From Bacteroidia bacterium (GTDB taxonomy: Bacteria; Bacteroidota; Bacteroidia; AKYH767-A; OLB10), in assembly GCA_025450095.1 (NCBI GenBank), contig JANWID010000112.1, positions 1 through 18,497 of the forward strand: a DNA stretch of 18,497 bases, in the 5' to 3' direction. A program made the position numbers and the translations under genes. Positions 7,937 to 14,427 of the stretch are shown here, in pieces. How positions within the stretch are numbered: the stretch's first letter is position 1; the number at the start of each line of letters is the position of its first letter. Under the pieces are notes generated by a model that saw only the letters and a program-made list of their open reading frames with translations, ran no database searches and was not told where the DNA came from.

Positions 7937-9145
7937 ATGCAATCCAAACCGGTTTCACCTGCGGCAATACTCTGGAAACGACTCCGGAAAAACAAACCTG
8001 CTATAGCAGGTTTACTGATTATTGTACTTGCAGTATTTATTTCATTATTCTGCTTTGTTCTGATTCCCGATAAAAGCCCCGATGCAAATTCAATGAATCT
8101 TGCTTTGGGAACACTCCGGCCAGGCACAACTGTTACTGTACTTAAAATTCCCGATCCTGTATCGCGGGAAAAACCATCTTTTTTTCATAGAATGTTGTTC
8201 GGCGAAGTTCCGCTTCTCAAGCAAATACCCGTTTCATCATTCCGATTCACATCCGACAGTATCTATTACAACGAGAATACTGGTGATCCTGGTATTGTGT
8301 CCCCGGAAAACGGAATGCATATCGCCACAGCGTATTTCGGCAATGTACCAAAGAGAATTTCAGGGAACCGGGTACTCATTAACAATAGTGATGAGAAAGG
8401 AGCAGTAACGTTTGAGGATATACGTAAACAGATTGCGGAGCAGCGTATAGCAAATAAAACTTATTTACTGGGGACTGATCGTTTCGGAAGAGATCTGCTT
8501 AGCAGGATCCTGGTGGGAACACGTGTATCGATGGCAGTTGGACTAATTGCCGTAATCATATCATTGTTGATTGGTGTAGCCCTGGGTTCACTGGCCGGAT
8601 TTTTCAGGGGATGGGTGGACGATGTTATACTCTGGTTGATCAATGTAGTTTGGAGCATTCCAACGCTGTTGTTGGTAATTGCCATCACATTGGCGTTAGG
8701 AAAAGGATTTGCCCAGGTATTTGTTGCGGTAGGGTTGACGATGTGGGTAGAAGTTGCCCGCGTTGTTCGTGGTCAGATATTCAGCTTGCGTGAAATGGAA
8801 TTTGTAGAGGCAGGAAGAGCATTGGGATTTACTAACGCCCGCATTATAATAAAGCATGTGCTGCCGAATGTTCTCAGCCCGGTAATCGTAATTGCTGCTT
8901 CCAATTTTGCATCGGCTATTTTGCTGGAAGCAGGATTAAGCTTTTTAGGAATGGGTGCACAGCCACCGACACCTTCATGGGGAATGATGATCAAAGAAAA
9001 TTACGGCTACATCATTGTGGATTCCGCTTACCTTGCCGTGTACCCCGGGCTTGCAATTATGATTATGGTATTGGCTTTTACCTGGCTTGGAAACGGTTTG
9101 CGCGATGCTATCGACGCGAAGGAAGGAATGGGAAGCAGGGTATAA
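7937..9145 (+). CDS. ABC transporter permease, OppC/DppC family
   Basis: A 402-residue inner-membrane permease of the peptide/nickel ABC importer family. TM1 is at about 22-43. The family signature GTDRFGRDLLSRILVGTR is at 179-196, further TM segments lie between about 198 and 385, and the cytoplasmic EAA loop that docks on the ATPase reads EAGRALGFTNARIIIKHVLP (291-310). The ending FLGMGAQPPTPSWG is also typical. Between TM1 and the signature there is an extracytoplasmic stretch of about 130 residues (44-176), clearly longer than in E. coli OppC. No partner permease, ATPase or binding protein is in the window, so the other subunits must be encoded elsewhere. The gene starts three bases after the glycosyltransferase stop, and its stop faces that of the flavin reductase gene, three bases away. 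Confidence 0.9.
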   Translation: MQSKPVSPAAILWKRLRKNKPAIAGLLIIVLAVFISLFCFVLIPDKSPDANSMNLALGTLRPGTTVTVLKIPDPVSREKPSFFHRMLFGEVPLLKQIPVSSFRFTSDSIYYNENTGDPGIVSPENGMHIATAYFGNVPKRISGNRVLINNSDEKGAVTFEDIRKQIAEQRIANKTYLLGTDRFGRDLLSRILVGTRVSMAVGLIAVIISLLIGVALGSLAGFFRGWVDDVILWLINVVWSIPTLLLVIAITLALGKGFAQVFVAVGLTMWVEVARVVRGQIFSLREMEFVEAGRALGFTNARIIIKHVLPNVLSPVIVIAASNFASAILLEAGLSFLGMGAQPPTPSWGMMIKENYGYIIVDSAYLAVYPGLAIMIMVLAFTWLGNGLRDAIDAKEGMGSRV

Positions 9146-9148
9146 TTT

Positions 9149-10048
9149 TTAAATCGTATCCTCTAACAAAAGCAACTTCCAGGCATCCTGAACTTTCCCG
9201 GCACGAATCAACTCTTTGGCCGCAAGATGAATAACAAGTTCCCGGTTTTCAGGATGAATTTTAATATTATTCAGAAATTCAATGATATCCGGCATTTCCC
9301 GGAATTCCGAAATGGAATTTTCGTCAGGTAACATTTCCACATTTCCAAGTTGTCCCAGATCGTTGCCGGTCAATACCTCACTGTCGCGTATATGCGCAGG
9401 AATCTTATCAAAACCGATCCCTAATTTCAGATTTGGTTTTTCCACCTGGAATAAAGCATTTCCGGATGCACGACAATACCAGTTTTTCCCGCAACGTGCA
9501 ACCAGGTCGATTTTCTGCTGGTCGATAGTTCCATTTTCATCCATTACATCTTCATTAACATGCATCAGCAGGATTTCACAAATGATAAGATTTCCAGCTC
9601 CTCCTTCGTGACCGGTTTCAATTACCTGGGTTACTTTACACTCAAATTGTACGGGAGATTCTTTCACACGAAAAGGTTTTACCATAACGGAAGGAACAGG
9701 GGTAAATCCTGATTTCTCAAATTCATTTACACCTTTCGGGAATTCACAACTTGCAAGCGATGCCTGATGAACCATGTCATAATTTACTACGTTAATTACA
9801 ACTTCCATGGTTTCATATACATTTTCTAATGTATGCTTTGTAGTGTTGTCGCGAACTCTTCGGGCAGGACTAAATACCAGTACAGGTGGTTTGGATCCGA
9901 ACGCATTAAAAAAACTGAATGGACTCAGGTTGGGTTTTCCATCCTTATCAAGGGTGCTTGCAAATGCAATTGGTCGGGGAGCAACGGCACTCAGCATATG
10001 AGCATGTAACAACCCGGTCTTAATTTCTTTGGGATCGATCGTAATCAT
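9149..10048 (-). CDS. Flavin reductase-like FMN-binding protein
   Basis: A 299-residue member of the flavin reductase-like (DIM6/NTAB) split-barrel family. The N-terminal two thirds hold the flavin-binding region with VAPRPIAFASTLDKDGKPNL (23-42), SPFSFFNAF and VLVFSPARRVRDNTTKHT, and the CARCGK-like VARCGKNWYCR near residue 190. The last 100 or so residues form a mostly helical extension (DIIEFLNNIKIHPENRELVIHLAAKEL and onwards; first 20 positions near 230-250). Such proteins reduce or bind FMN/FAD, or act as NAD(P)H:flavin oxidoreductases; the partner enzyme is unknown. The gene is alone on its strand, and a TAATTTTG box ends four bases before the ATG, suggesting a leaderless or nearly leaderless transcript. 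It is divergent from the tRNA-Leu gene. Confidence 0.88.
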   Translation of the reverse strand: MITIDPKEIKTGLLHAHMLSAVAPRPIAFASTLDKDGKPNLSPFSFFNAFGSKPPVLVFSPARRVRDNTTKHTLENVYETMEVVINVVNYDMVHQASLASCEFPKGVNEFEKSGFTPVPSVMVKPFRVKESPVQFECKVTQVIETGHEGGAGNLIICEILLMHVNEDVMDENGTIDQQKIDLVARCGKNWYCRASGNALFQVEKPNLKLGIGFDKIPAHIRDSEVLTGNDLGQLGNVEMLPDENSISEFREMPDIIEFLNNIKIHPENRELVIHLAAKELIRAGKVQDAWKLLLLEDTI

Positions 10049-10052
10049 CCGC

Positions 10053-10060
10053 CAAAATTA
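10053..10060 (-). promoter_or_regulatory. Predicted -7 promoter element of the flavin reductase gene
   Basis: The minus strand reads TAATTTTG, an exact TAnnTTTG match, followed by GCGG and then the ATG at 10048. At the usual distance the transcription start would fall at or within a base or two of the start codon. No clear -33 element was seen. Confidence 0.42.
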
Positions 10061-10089
10061 CTGCATCCATTCCGATCCACGACAATAGT

Positions 10090-10101
10090 CAGATATATCT
10101 G
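10090..10101. promoter_or_regulatory. Perfect 12-bp palindrome between divergent promoters
   Basis: CAGATATATCTG is a perfect palindrome lying between the predicted minus-strand box of the flavin reductase gene (10053-10060) and the predicted plus-strand box of tRNA-Leu (10120-10127). Its centre is about 37 bases upstream of the expected tRNA start and about 47 upstream of the flavin reductase start, positions suitable for an operator. No protein is known to me to bind it. Confidence 0.3.
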
Positions 10102-10119
10102 CCAGTACCGTTTATTTTT

Positions 10120-10127
10120 TATTTTTG
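10120..10127 (+). promoter_or_regulatory. Predicted -7 promoter element of tRNA-Leu
   Basis: TATTTTTG matches TAnnTTTG exactly and is followed by CACC, a context I recognise as frequent in Bacteroidota promoters. Transcription would begin around 10132-10135, about 40 bases before the mature tRNA and just ahead of a 12-bp stem-loop. Confidence 0.5.
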
Positions 10128-10137
10128 CACCCGTTCC

Positions 10138-10164
10138 ATAGTTTTCTCTTTCAGAGAAAACTAT
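10138..10164 (+). repeat. Perfect 12-bp inverted repeat in the tRNA-Leu leader
   Basis: The left arm ATAGTTTTCTCT (10138-10149) and the right arm AGAGAAAACTAT (10153-10164) are perfectly complementary around a 3-base TTC loop. The hairpin starts just after the predicted transcription start and ends nine bases before the tRNA 5' end. There is no T-run after it, so it is not a simple intrinsic terminator. It could be a precursor-tRNA processing structure, a stabilising 5' hairpin or a DNA operator. Confidence 0.6.
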
Positions 10165-10173
10165 TGAGCAAAT

Positions 10174-10255
10174 GCGCATGTGGCGTAATTGGTAGCCGCG
10201 CCAGACTTAGGATCTGGTGCCTCACGGCGTGGGGGTTCGAGTCCCTCCATGCGCA
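10174..10255 (+). tRNA. tRNA-Leu (anticodon UAG)
   Basis: An 82-nt class II tRNA. The acceptor arm GCGCATG (10174-10180) pairs with CATGCGC (10248-10254), and the discriminator is A at 10255. The D-arm is GCG/CGC around TAATTGGTAGC. The anticodon stem is CCAGA/TCTGG with loop CTTAGGA, giving anticodon TAG. The long variable arm (GCC-TCAC-GGC) is diagnostic of Leu among class II tRNAs with this anticodon. The T-arm is GGGGG/CCCTC with loop TTCGAGT. CCA is not encoded, so it must be added by the nucleotidyltransferase. It decodes CUA and, depending on wobble modification, other CUN codons. No other tRNA is adjacent. Confidence 0.97.
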
Positions 10256-10286
10256 CGTATTAAGAATTAATGGGCGAGCAGTTTAT

Positions 10287-10336
10287 CCCGAGCGGAGCCG
10301 ATGAAAGTCCCTCCCCTTCGCACTTGAATTTTTTTT
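10287..10336 (+). repeat. REP-like fragment and tRNA-tail duplicate ending in a T-run
   Basis: CCCGAGCGGAGCCGATG (10287-10303) resembles the GAGCGGAGTCGA-type intergenic repeats I recall from Bacteroidota genomes. It is followed by 10306-10323, an imperfect copy of the tRNA-Leu 3' end (AGTCCCTCC then CGCAC, compared with 10240-10256), and then by eight T residues at 10329-10336. The T-run may end tRNA transcription, although I see no strong GC hairpin directly before it. Identification as a repeat is from memory of the motif and is tentative. Confidence 0.3.
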
Positions 10337-10424
10337 AAACAAATTTTAAAGCTTTTACTGCTTTCGCAAGCAACTAATAAACAGTGCTTTGAAGCAAATT
10401 TTCAGATTTTACATGAATAAATCG

Positions 10425-10432
10425 TAATTTCG
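10425..10432 (+). promoter_or_regulatory. Possible -7 promoter element of tig
   Basis: TAATTTCG matches TAnnTTTG at all but one position and is followed by CACCCG, the same context as at the tRNA promoter. It would give a leader of about 95 bases before the tig ATG at 10534. Confidence 0.35.
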
Positions 10433-10435
10433 CAC

Positions 10436-10505
10436 CCGGTTTAAGAAATAAACCGGACAACCTGCCCGGGTCCCAAAGGGAATCGTTTCGTTGATAATTC
10501 CCCGG
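10436..10505 (+). promoter_or_regulatory. Structured leader of tig with competing stems
   Basis: The first element is a perfect 8-bp stem, CCGGTTTA/TAAACCGG, around AGAAA (10436-10456). Then three GC-rich pairings share sequence: TCCC-AAA-GGGA (10471-10481); GGGAAT (10478-10483) with ATTCCC (10497-10502); and CCGGG (10466-10470) with CCCGG (10501-10505). The short hairpin and the longer nested one use the same GGGA, so they are mutually exclusive. This could be an RNA switch or thermosensor-like control of trigger factor, or an incidental structure. No known riboswitch class is recognised. Confidence 0.35.
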
Positions 10506-10533
10506 TAAAAAACGCATTAAATTTCCAGCAACA

Positions 10534-11904
10534 ATGAATATTACAAGAGAAGAGATCGGTACTTTAAACGAAGTAATCAAAATCAGCCTTTCACCGGATG
10601 ATTATAATCCCAAAGTAGAATCAGAGCTGAAGAAAGTTCAGAAAACTATGAACATGCCTGGATTTCGTCCGGGCCAGGTACCTTCAGGATTAGTCAAAAA
10701 ACGTTTTGGTAAAGCCATTTTAATGGATGAGCTCAACAAGCTGGTTTCCGGTTCGCTGGAAAATTATATTACTGAAGGTAAGCTGGATATTTTAGGCAGC
10801 CCTATTCCGCAACCTGATCCTGAAAACCTGAACAATTGGGATGAACCTGGAAATTTTGAATTTGCATTTGAAATTGGCCTGGCACCAAGTTTTAATCTTA
10901 CCTGGCCAACGAAATCCCCCTTCGATTTTTATGAAATTGAAGTGGATAATGATAAAGTTGAAAAATATGTGGAAGACACCCGCAGGAGGTATGGTAAGTT
11001 TTCAAATCCGGAAATTTCCGATGAAAACTCCATCTTCTATGGTGATTTTGCCGAACTCGATGAAAATGGAGCGGTTAAAGAGGGTGGTATAACCAGTAGA
11101 TCAACATTGTCCGTTGCAGCCGTTAAAGATGCATCTATTAAAAGTAAATTGATCGGTCAGCAAAAAGGAGCCGTGATCGTTTTAAACCCCGGTATTGCTT
11201 TTAACAACGATACTGATGAAATCGGCCATATGTTAAATAAACCTGCTGATCAGATTGCTGGAATTAATTCCGATTTCCAGTATACCATCGATACAATTAA
11301 CCAGGTAGAGGGTGCTGATATGAACCAGGAGTTTTTCGATAAAGTATATGGAAAAGACAATGTTACTTCAGAAGAAGCTTTCCGGGAACGGGTTCGTTCG
11401 GAAATTGCAGAAATGTATACCCGTGAAAGTGATATGAAGCTGAAACATGATATTGAAGATCGTCTGCTGCAGGAAGTGGAATTGAAGCTCCCTGATTTAT
11501 TCCTTCAGAAATGGCTTCAGACAGCTGTTGAAAAACCTCTAACACAGGAACAGGTTGAAAAAGAATACCCGGGATATTCCAGAGGCATGAAGCTTCGACT
11601 CATTGAAAACCGGGTGTTCCGCGACCAGGAAATGAAAATTTCAAAGGAAGAAATCCATGAAATAGCCCGGCAGAACATTCTGCACCAGTTTTCTGGCTAT
11701 GCCGCCGGTCTTAACGATGAGCTTATGCAGAGCCTGGTGAACCGATACCTTGAAAAAAAGGAAACCGTGGAAAGGTTAATTGAAACTCTTTCAGAGCGAA
11801 AAGTGTTTAACTACCTGAAATCAACAGCGAAGCTGGAAAACAAAAAAGTTACCTATGATGAATTTGTTGATATTGTTACAAAACATCATCACAATCATCA
11901 CTGA
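10534..11904 (+). CDS. tig: Trigger factor (ribosome-associated chaperone)
   Basis: Trigger factor binds near the ribosomal exit tunnel and shields nascent chains. The product has 456 residues, near the usual 430-450. The ribosome-binding loop reads MPGFRPGQVP (41-50), matching the GFRxGxxP signature. The N-terminal domain spans about 1-130, followed by a divergent FKBP-like domain (about 150-258), in which I cannot recognise a conventional PPIase active site. The helical C-terminal domain (about 265-445) makes the substrate cradle. The last seven residues are KHHHNHH, an unusual histidine-rich tail that could bind metal ions. The gene heads a run with clpP and clpX, a widespread chaperone-protease arrangement. 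It has a roughly 95-base leader with predicted secondary structure. There are 51 bases to clpP. Confidence 0.96.
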   Translation: MNITREEIGTLNEVIKISLSPDDYNPKVESELKKVQKTMNMPGFRPGQVPSGLVKKRFGKAILMDELNKLVSGSLENYITEGKLDILGSPIPQPDPENLNNWDEPGNFEFAFEIGLAPSFNLTWPTKSPFDFYEIEVDNDKVEKYVEDTRRRYGKFSNPEISDENSIFYGDFAELDENGAVKEGGITSRSTLSVAAVKDASIKSKLIGQQKGAVIVLNPGIAFNNDTDEIGHMLNKPADQIAGINSDFQYTIDTINQVEGADMNQEFFDKVYGKDNVTSEEAFRERVRSEIAEMYTRESDMKLKHDIEDRLLQEVELKLPDLFLQKWLQTAVEKPLTQEQVEKEYPGYSRGMKLRLIENRVFRDQEMKISKEEIHEIARQNILHQFSGYAAGLNDELMQSLVNRYLEKKETVERLIETLSERKVFNYLKSTAKLENKKVTYDEFVDIVTKHHHNHH

Positions 11905-11955
11905 AAAACCCCGTTATTTGTTTTAAATTACACAACTTAAATTCAAGCTTAATTT

Positions 11956-12645
11956 ATGGACTTCGGAAAAGAATTTGAAAAGTTTGCAGTGAAACACAAA
12001 GGCCTGAACAGCATGCATGTGGGAAGCTACATTAATTCTGTTTACGCAAACTATATATCTCCCACTATCATCGAGGAACGCCAGCTGAATATAGCAACAA
12101 TGGACGTTTTTTCTCGTCTTATGATGGATCGGATTATCTTCATGGGAGTACCTATTAACGATTACGTTGCTAACATCATTCAGGCACAATTGCTATTCCT
12201 GGAATCTGCAGATGCAAAAAGAGACATCCAGATTTATGTGAACAGTCCCGGTGGTAGTGTATATGCGGGATTGGGTATCTATGATACGATGCAGTATATC
12301 GGACCCGATGTGGCTACCATTTGCACCGGTATGGCTGCTTCTATGGCTGCAGTACTGATGTGCGCTGGTACCAAAGGAAAACGTACCGCACTCAAACATG
12401 CCCGCATAATGATCCATCAGCCAATGGGTGGTGCAGAAGGACAGGCATCGGATATCGAAATAACAGCCCGGGAAATCCAGAAGCTGAAAAAAGAGCTGTA
12501 CGAAATCATTTCAGTACACTCTGGAAAACCTTATGATGAAGTGTGGAAAAACTCTGACCGTGATTACTGGATGACTGCGGAAGAATCAAAAGAGTATGGA
12601 ATGATCGATGAGGTGCTTCTTAAAAATAAGAACCTGTCAAAATAA
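11956..12645 (+). CDS. clpP: ATP-dependent Clp protease proteolytic subunit ClpP
   Basis: ClpP forms the double-heptamer proteolytic chamber that degrades substrates unfolded by ClpX or ClpA/C. The 229-residue product has the full catalytic triad: Ser129 in GMAASMAAVL, His154 in MIHQPMGG and Asp203 in DRDYWMTAEE, with spacings equal to E. coli Ser111/His136/Asp185. The oxyanion-region motif NSPGGSV (96-102) is intact. The N-terminal part before the mature fold (about 30-40 residues, including GSYINSVYANYISP) is longer than in E. coli and probably includes a propeptide, as in related species. The ATG at 11956 is the first in the frame with a plausible sequence. The stop is followed after nine bases, in the same frame, by the clpX start. 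Confidence 0.97.
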   Translation: MDFGKEFEKFAVKHKGLNSMHVGSYINSVYANYISPTIIEERQLNIATMDVFSRLMMDRIIFMGVPINDYVANIIQAQLLFLESADAKRDIQIYVNSPGGSVYAGLGIYDTMQYIGPDVATICTGMAASMAAVLMCAGTKGKRTALKHARIMIHQPMGGAEGQASDIEITAREIQKLKKELYEIISVHSGKPYDEVWKNSDRDYWMTAEESKEYGMIDEVLLKNKNLSK

Positions 12646-12654
12646 AATAAACAG

Positions 12655-13893
12655 TTGAAAACAGGCAAGGATATTAAATGTTCATTTTGTGGTCGCGACA
12701 AAAGCACCACCAACATACTGATTGCAGGTATGTCGGGCCACATCTGTGACCAGTGCATCGCGCAGGCACAGCAGATTGTGAATGAGGAATCGTCGGAGAA
12801 ACTCAAAACCTCCATCGCCTCCAGTATTCAGCTGTTGAAGCCTTCCGAAATAAAGGATTTTCTTGATCAGTATGTGATCGGTCAGGAGGAAGCTAAGAAA
12901 GTTCTTGCCGTGGCAGTATATAACCATTACAAGAGACTAATTTACCGTACCCGCCAGAAAGAGGATGTTGAAATCGAAAAATCAAACATCATTCTGGTAG
13001 GAGAAACCGGAACAGGAAAAACATTACTGGCACGCAGCATTGCACGTATGCTGAAAGTACCATTCTGTATTGCGGATGCTACTGTTCTTACGGAAGCGGG
13101 TTATGTAGGTGAAGATGTTGAAAGCGTGCTGACGCGATTACTCCAGGCTGCCGATTATGATGTTACCTCAGCTGAACGCGGCATCGTATATATTGATGAA
13201 ATCGATAAAATAGCAAGGAAGTCAGATAACCCTTCAATTACCCGTGATGTTTCCGGAGAAGGTGTGCAACAGGGTTTGCTCAAAATGCTGGAAAATACAA
13301 TTGTAAATGTGCCCCCACAGGGAGGACGTAAGCATCCTGAGCAGAAAATGATTTCTGTGAACACACAAAACATTCTTTTCATATGCGGTGGAGCATTTGA
13401 TGGCATTGAAAAGATCATTGCACGCAGGATGCAAACAACTGCAATCGGTTACAGCACCGGAAAAGATATTAAGGATATCGACAAGGAGAACCTGATGCAA
13501 TATATCTCTCCGGTCGATCTGAAAACTTTTGGTTTAATTCCCGAACTGATTGGAAGATTACCAGTTGTTACTCACCTCCTGCCTCTCGACCGGTCAACAC
13601 TTAAATCCATTCTCACCGTTCCCAAAAATGCATTGATGCGTCAGTATGAACGGCTTTTTGAAATGGAAAATGTGAAGATAAAGTTCGATGATGATGTTTT
13701 GGATTTCATCGTCGATAAAGCGATTGAATTCAAATTGGGAGCACGTGGATTACGCTCGATCTGCGAAGCGATTATGCTGGACCTGATGTTTGAAACGCCA
13801 TCCTCCAATAAGGAAGGAACTATTCGCGTAACGCTCAAATATGCAATCGAAAAGGTGAGCAAGTCGAGCATTAGTAAACTGAAAGTAGCTTAA
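12655..13893 (+). CDS. clpX: ATP-dependent Clp protease ATPase subunit ClpX
   Basis: ClpX is the hexameric AAA+ unfoldase that recognises tagged substrates and feeds them to ClpP. The 412-residue product has an N-terminal C4 zinc domain with Cys9, Cys12, Cys31 and Cys34; Walker A GETGTGKT (116-123); pore loop GYVG (149-152); Walker B IVYIDEID (177-184); a GGRKHP loop that matches the RKH loop around the pore; and the usual C-terminal small AAA+ domain. The start is TTG at 12655: the next ATG in frame (about 12729) lies after Cys12 and would destroy the zinc domain, and the clpP stop TAA at 12643-12645 is in frame just upstream, so no longer form is possible. A strong hairpin terminator begins 20 bases after the stop. 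Confidence 0.97.
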   Translation: MKTGKDIKCSFCGRDKSTTNILIAGMSGHICDQCIAQAQQIVNEESSEKLKTSIASSIQLLKPSEIKDFLDQYVIGQEEAKKVLAVAVYNHYKRLIYRTRQKEDVEIEKSNIILVGETGTGKTLLARSIARMLKVPFCIADATVLTEAGYVGEDVESVLTRLLQAADYDVTSAERGIVYIDEIDKIARKSDNPSITRDVSGEGVQQGLLKMLENTIVNVPPQGGRKHPEQKMISVNTQNILFICGGAFDGIEKIIARRMQTTAIGYSTGKDIKDIDKENLMQYISPVDLKTFGLIPELIGRLPVVTHLLPLDRSTLKSILTVPKNALMRQYERLFEMENVKIKFDDDVLDFIVDKAIEFKLGARGLRSICEAIMLDLMFETPSSNKEGTIRVTLKYAIEKVSKSSISKLKVA

Positions 13894-13912
13894 AAAAAAT
13901 TTACTTTATAAT

Positions 13913-13941
13913 AAAAAGTGATCCTTTGGGATCACTTTTTT
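13913..13941. terminator. Bidirectional intrinsic terminator between clpX and folA
   Basis: The stem GTGATCC/GGATCAC (13918-13924 and 13929-13935) with loop TTTG is flanked by five A residues on the left and six T residues on the right. The hairpin is therefore followed by a U-run in both transcription directions. It ends the tig-clpP-clpX reading from the left and thyA-folA reading from the right. The folA stop codon (13932-13934) lies inside the right arm. Confidence 0.88.
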
Positions 13942-14420
13942 ATTTTGTAATGGATGAATGAATAAGCCCAGTGATTTTTTTCGTCCGGGTTAAAATTTTC
14001 CTCCGAGGTTACGATCCACTGTTCATTATTTATTTCGGGAAACCAGGTATCCCCTTCAAAATTATGTTGGATACGCGTAATATAAAGATCGGTAGCTAAC
14101 GGAAGTGCATATTGGAAAAGCTCCGCGCCCCCGATGATAAAAATCTCTTCTTCTGATTTACATTTATCAAGAGCTTCTTCGAGGGAATGAACCACAATAC
14201 AACCAGGTGCTGTATAATCCGGTTGACGGGTTACAACAACCGATGTTCTTCCGGGTAGTACCCTTCCGATTGATTCAAAAGTTTTTCGTCCCATGATGAT
14301 CGGATGACCCATGGTAACGCTTTTAAAAAATTTCAGGTCTGCCGGAAGACGCCATGGCAATTCATTGTTACGGCCGATCAGCCGGTTTTCATCGTAGGCG
14401 ACAATAATGGAAATTTTCAT
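13932..14420 (-). CDS. folA: Dihydrofolate reductase
   Basis: DHFR reduces dihydrofolate to tetrahydrofolate with NADPH, restoring the folate oxidised by ThyA. The 162-residue product has the family landmarks: MKISIIVAYDENRLIGRNN, the LPWRLPADLKFFK active-site helix with Asp28 (E. coli Asp27), the cofactor-binding IIMGRKTFESIGRVLPGR, FIIGGAELF with the double glycine, and the late GDTWFPEI. I start at the ATG at 14420, the canonical MKI start. A longer in-frame reading to 14504 would run 28 residues into thyA with no family similarity. It is seven bases downstream of the thyA stop, so the pair is an operon. The last codons and the stop form part of the terminator stem. Confidence 0.96.
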   Translation of the reverse strand: MKISIIVAYDENRLIGRNNELPWRLPADLKFFKSVTMGHPIIMGRKTFESIGRVLPGRTSVVVTRQPDYTAPGCIVVHSLEEALDKCKSEEEIFIIGGAELFQYALPLATDLYITRIQHNFEGDTWFPEINNEQWIVTSEENFNPDEKNHWAYSFIHYKIKK

Positions 14421-14427
14421 AAAGACA

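Noticed and set aside
8100..8408. Alternative plus-strand frame of 102 codons in the permease loop
   Set aside because: The permease frame is continuous through it. I considered whether the long loop hides a separate gene or frameshift, but found no break.
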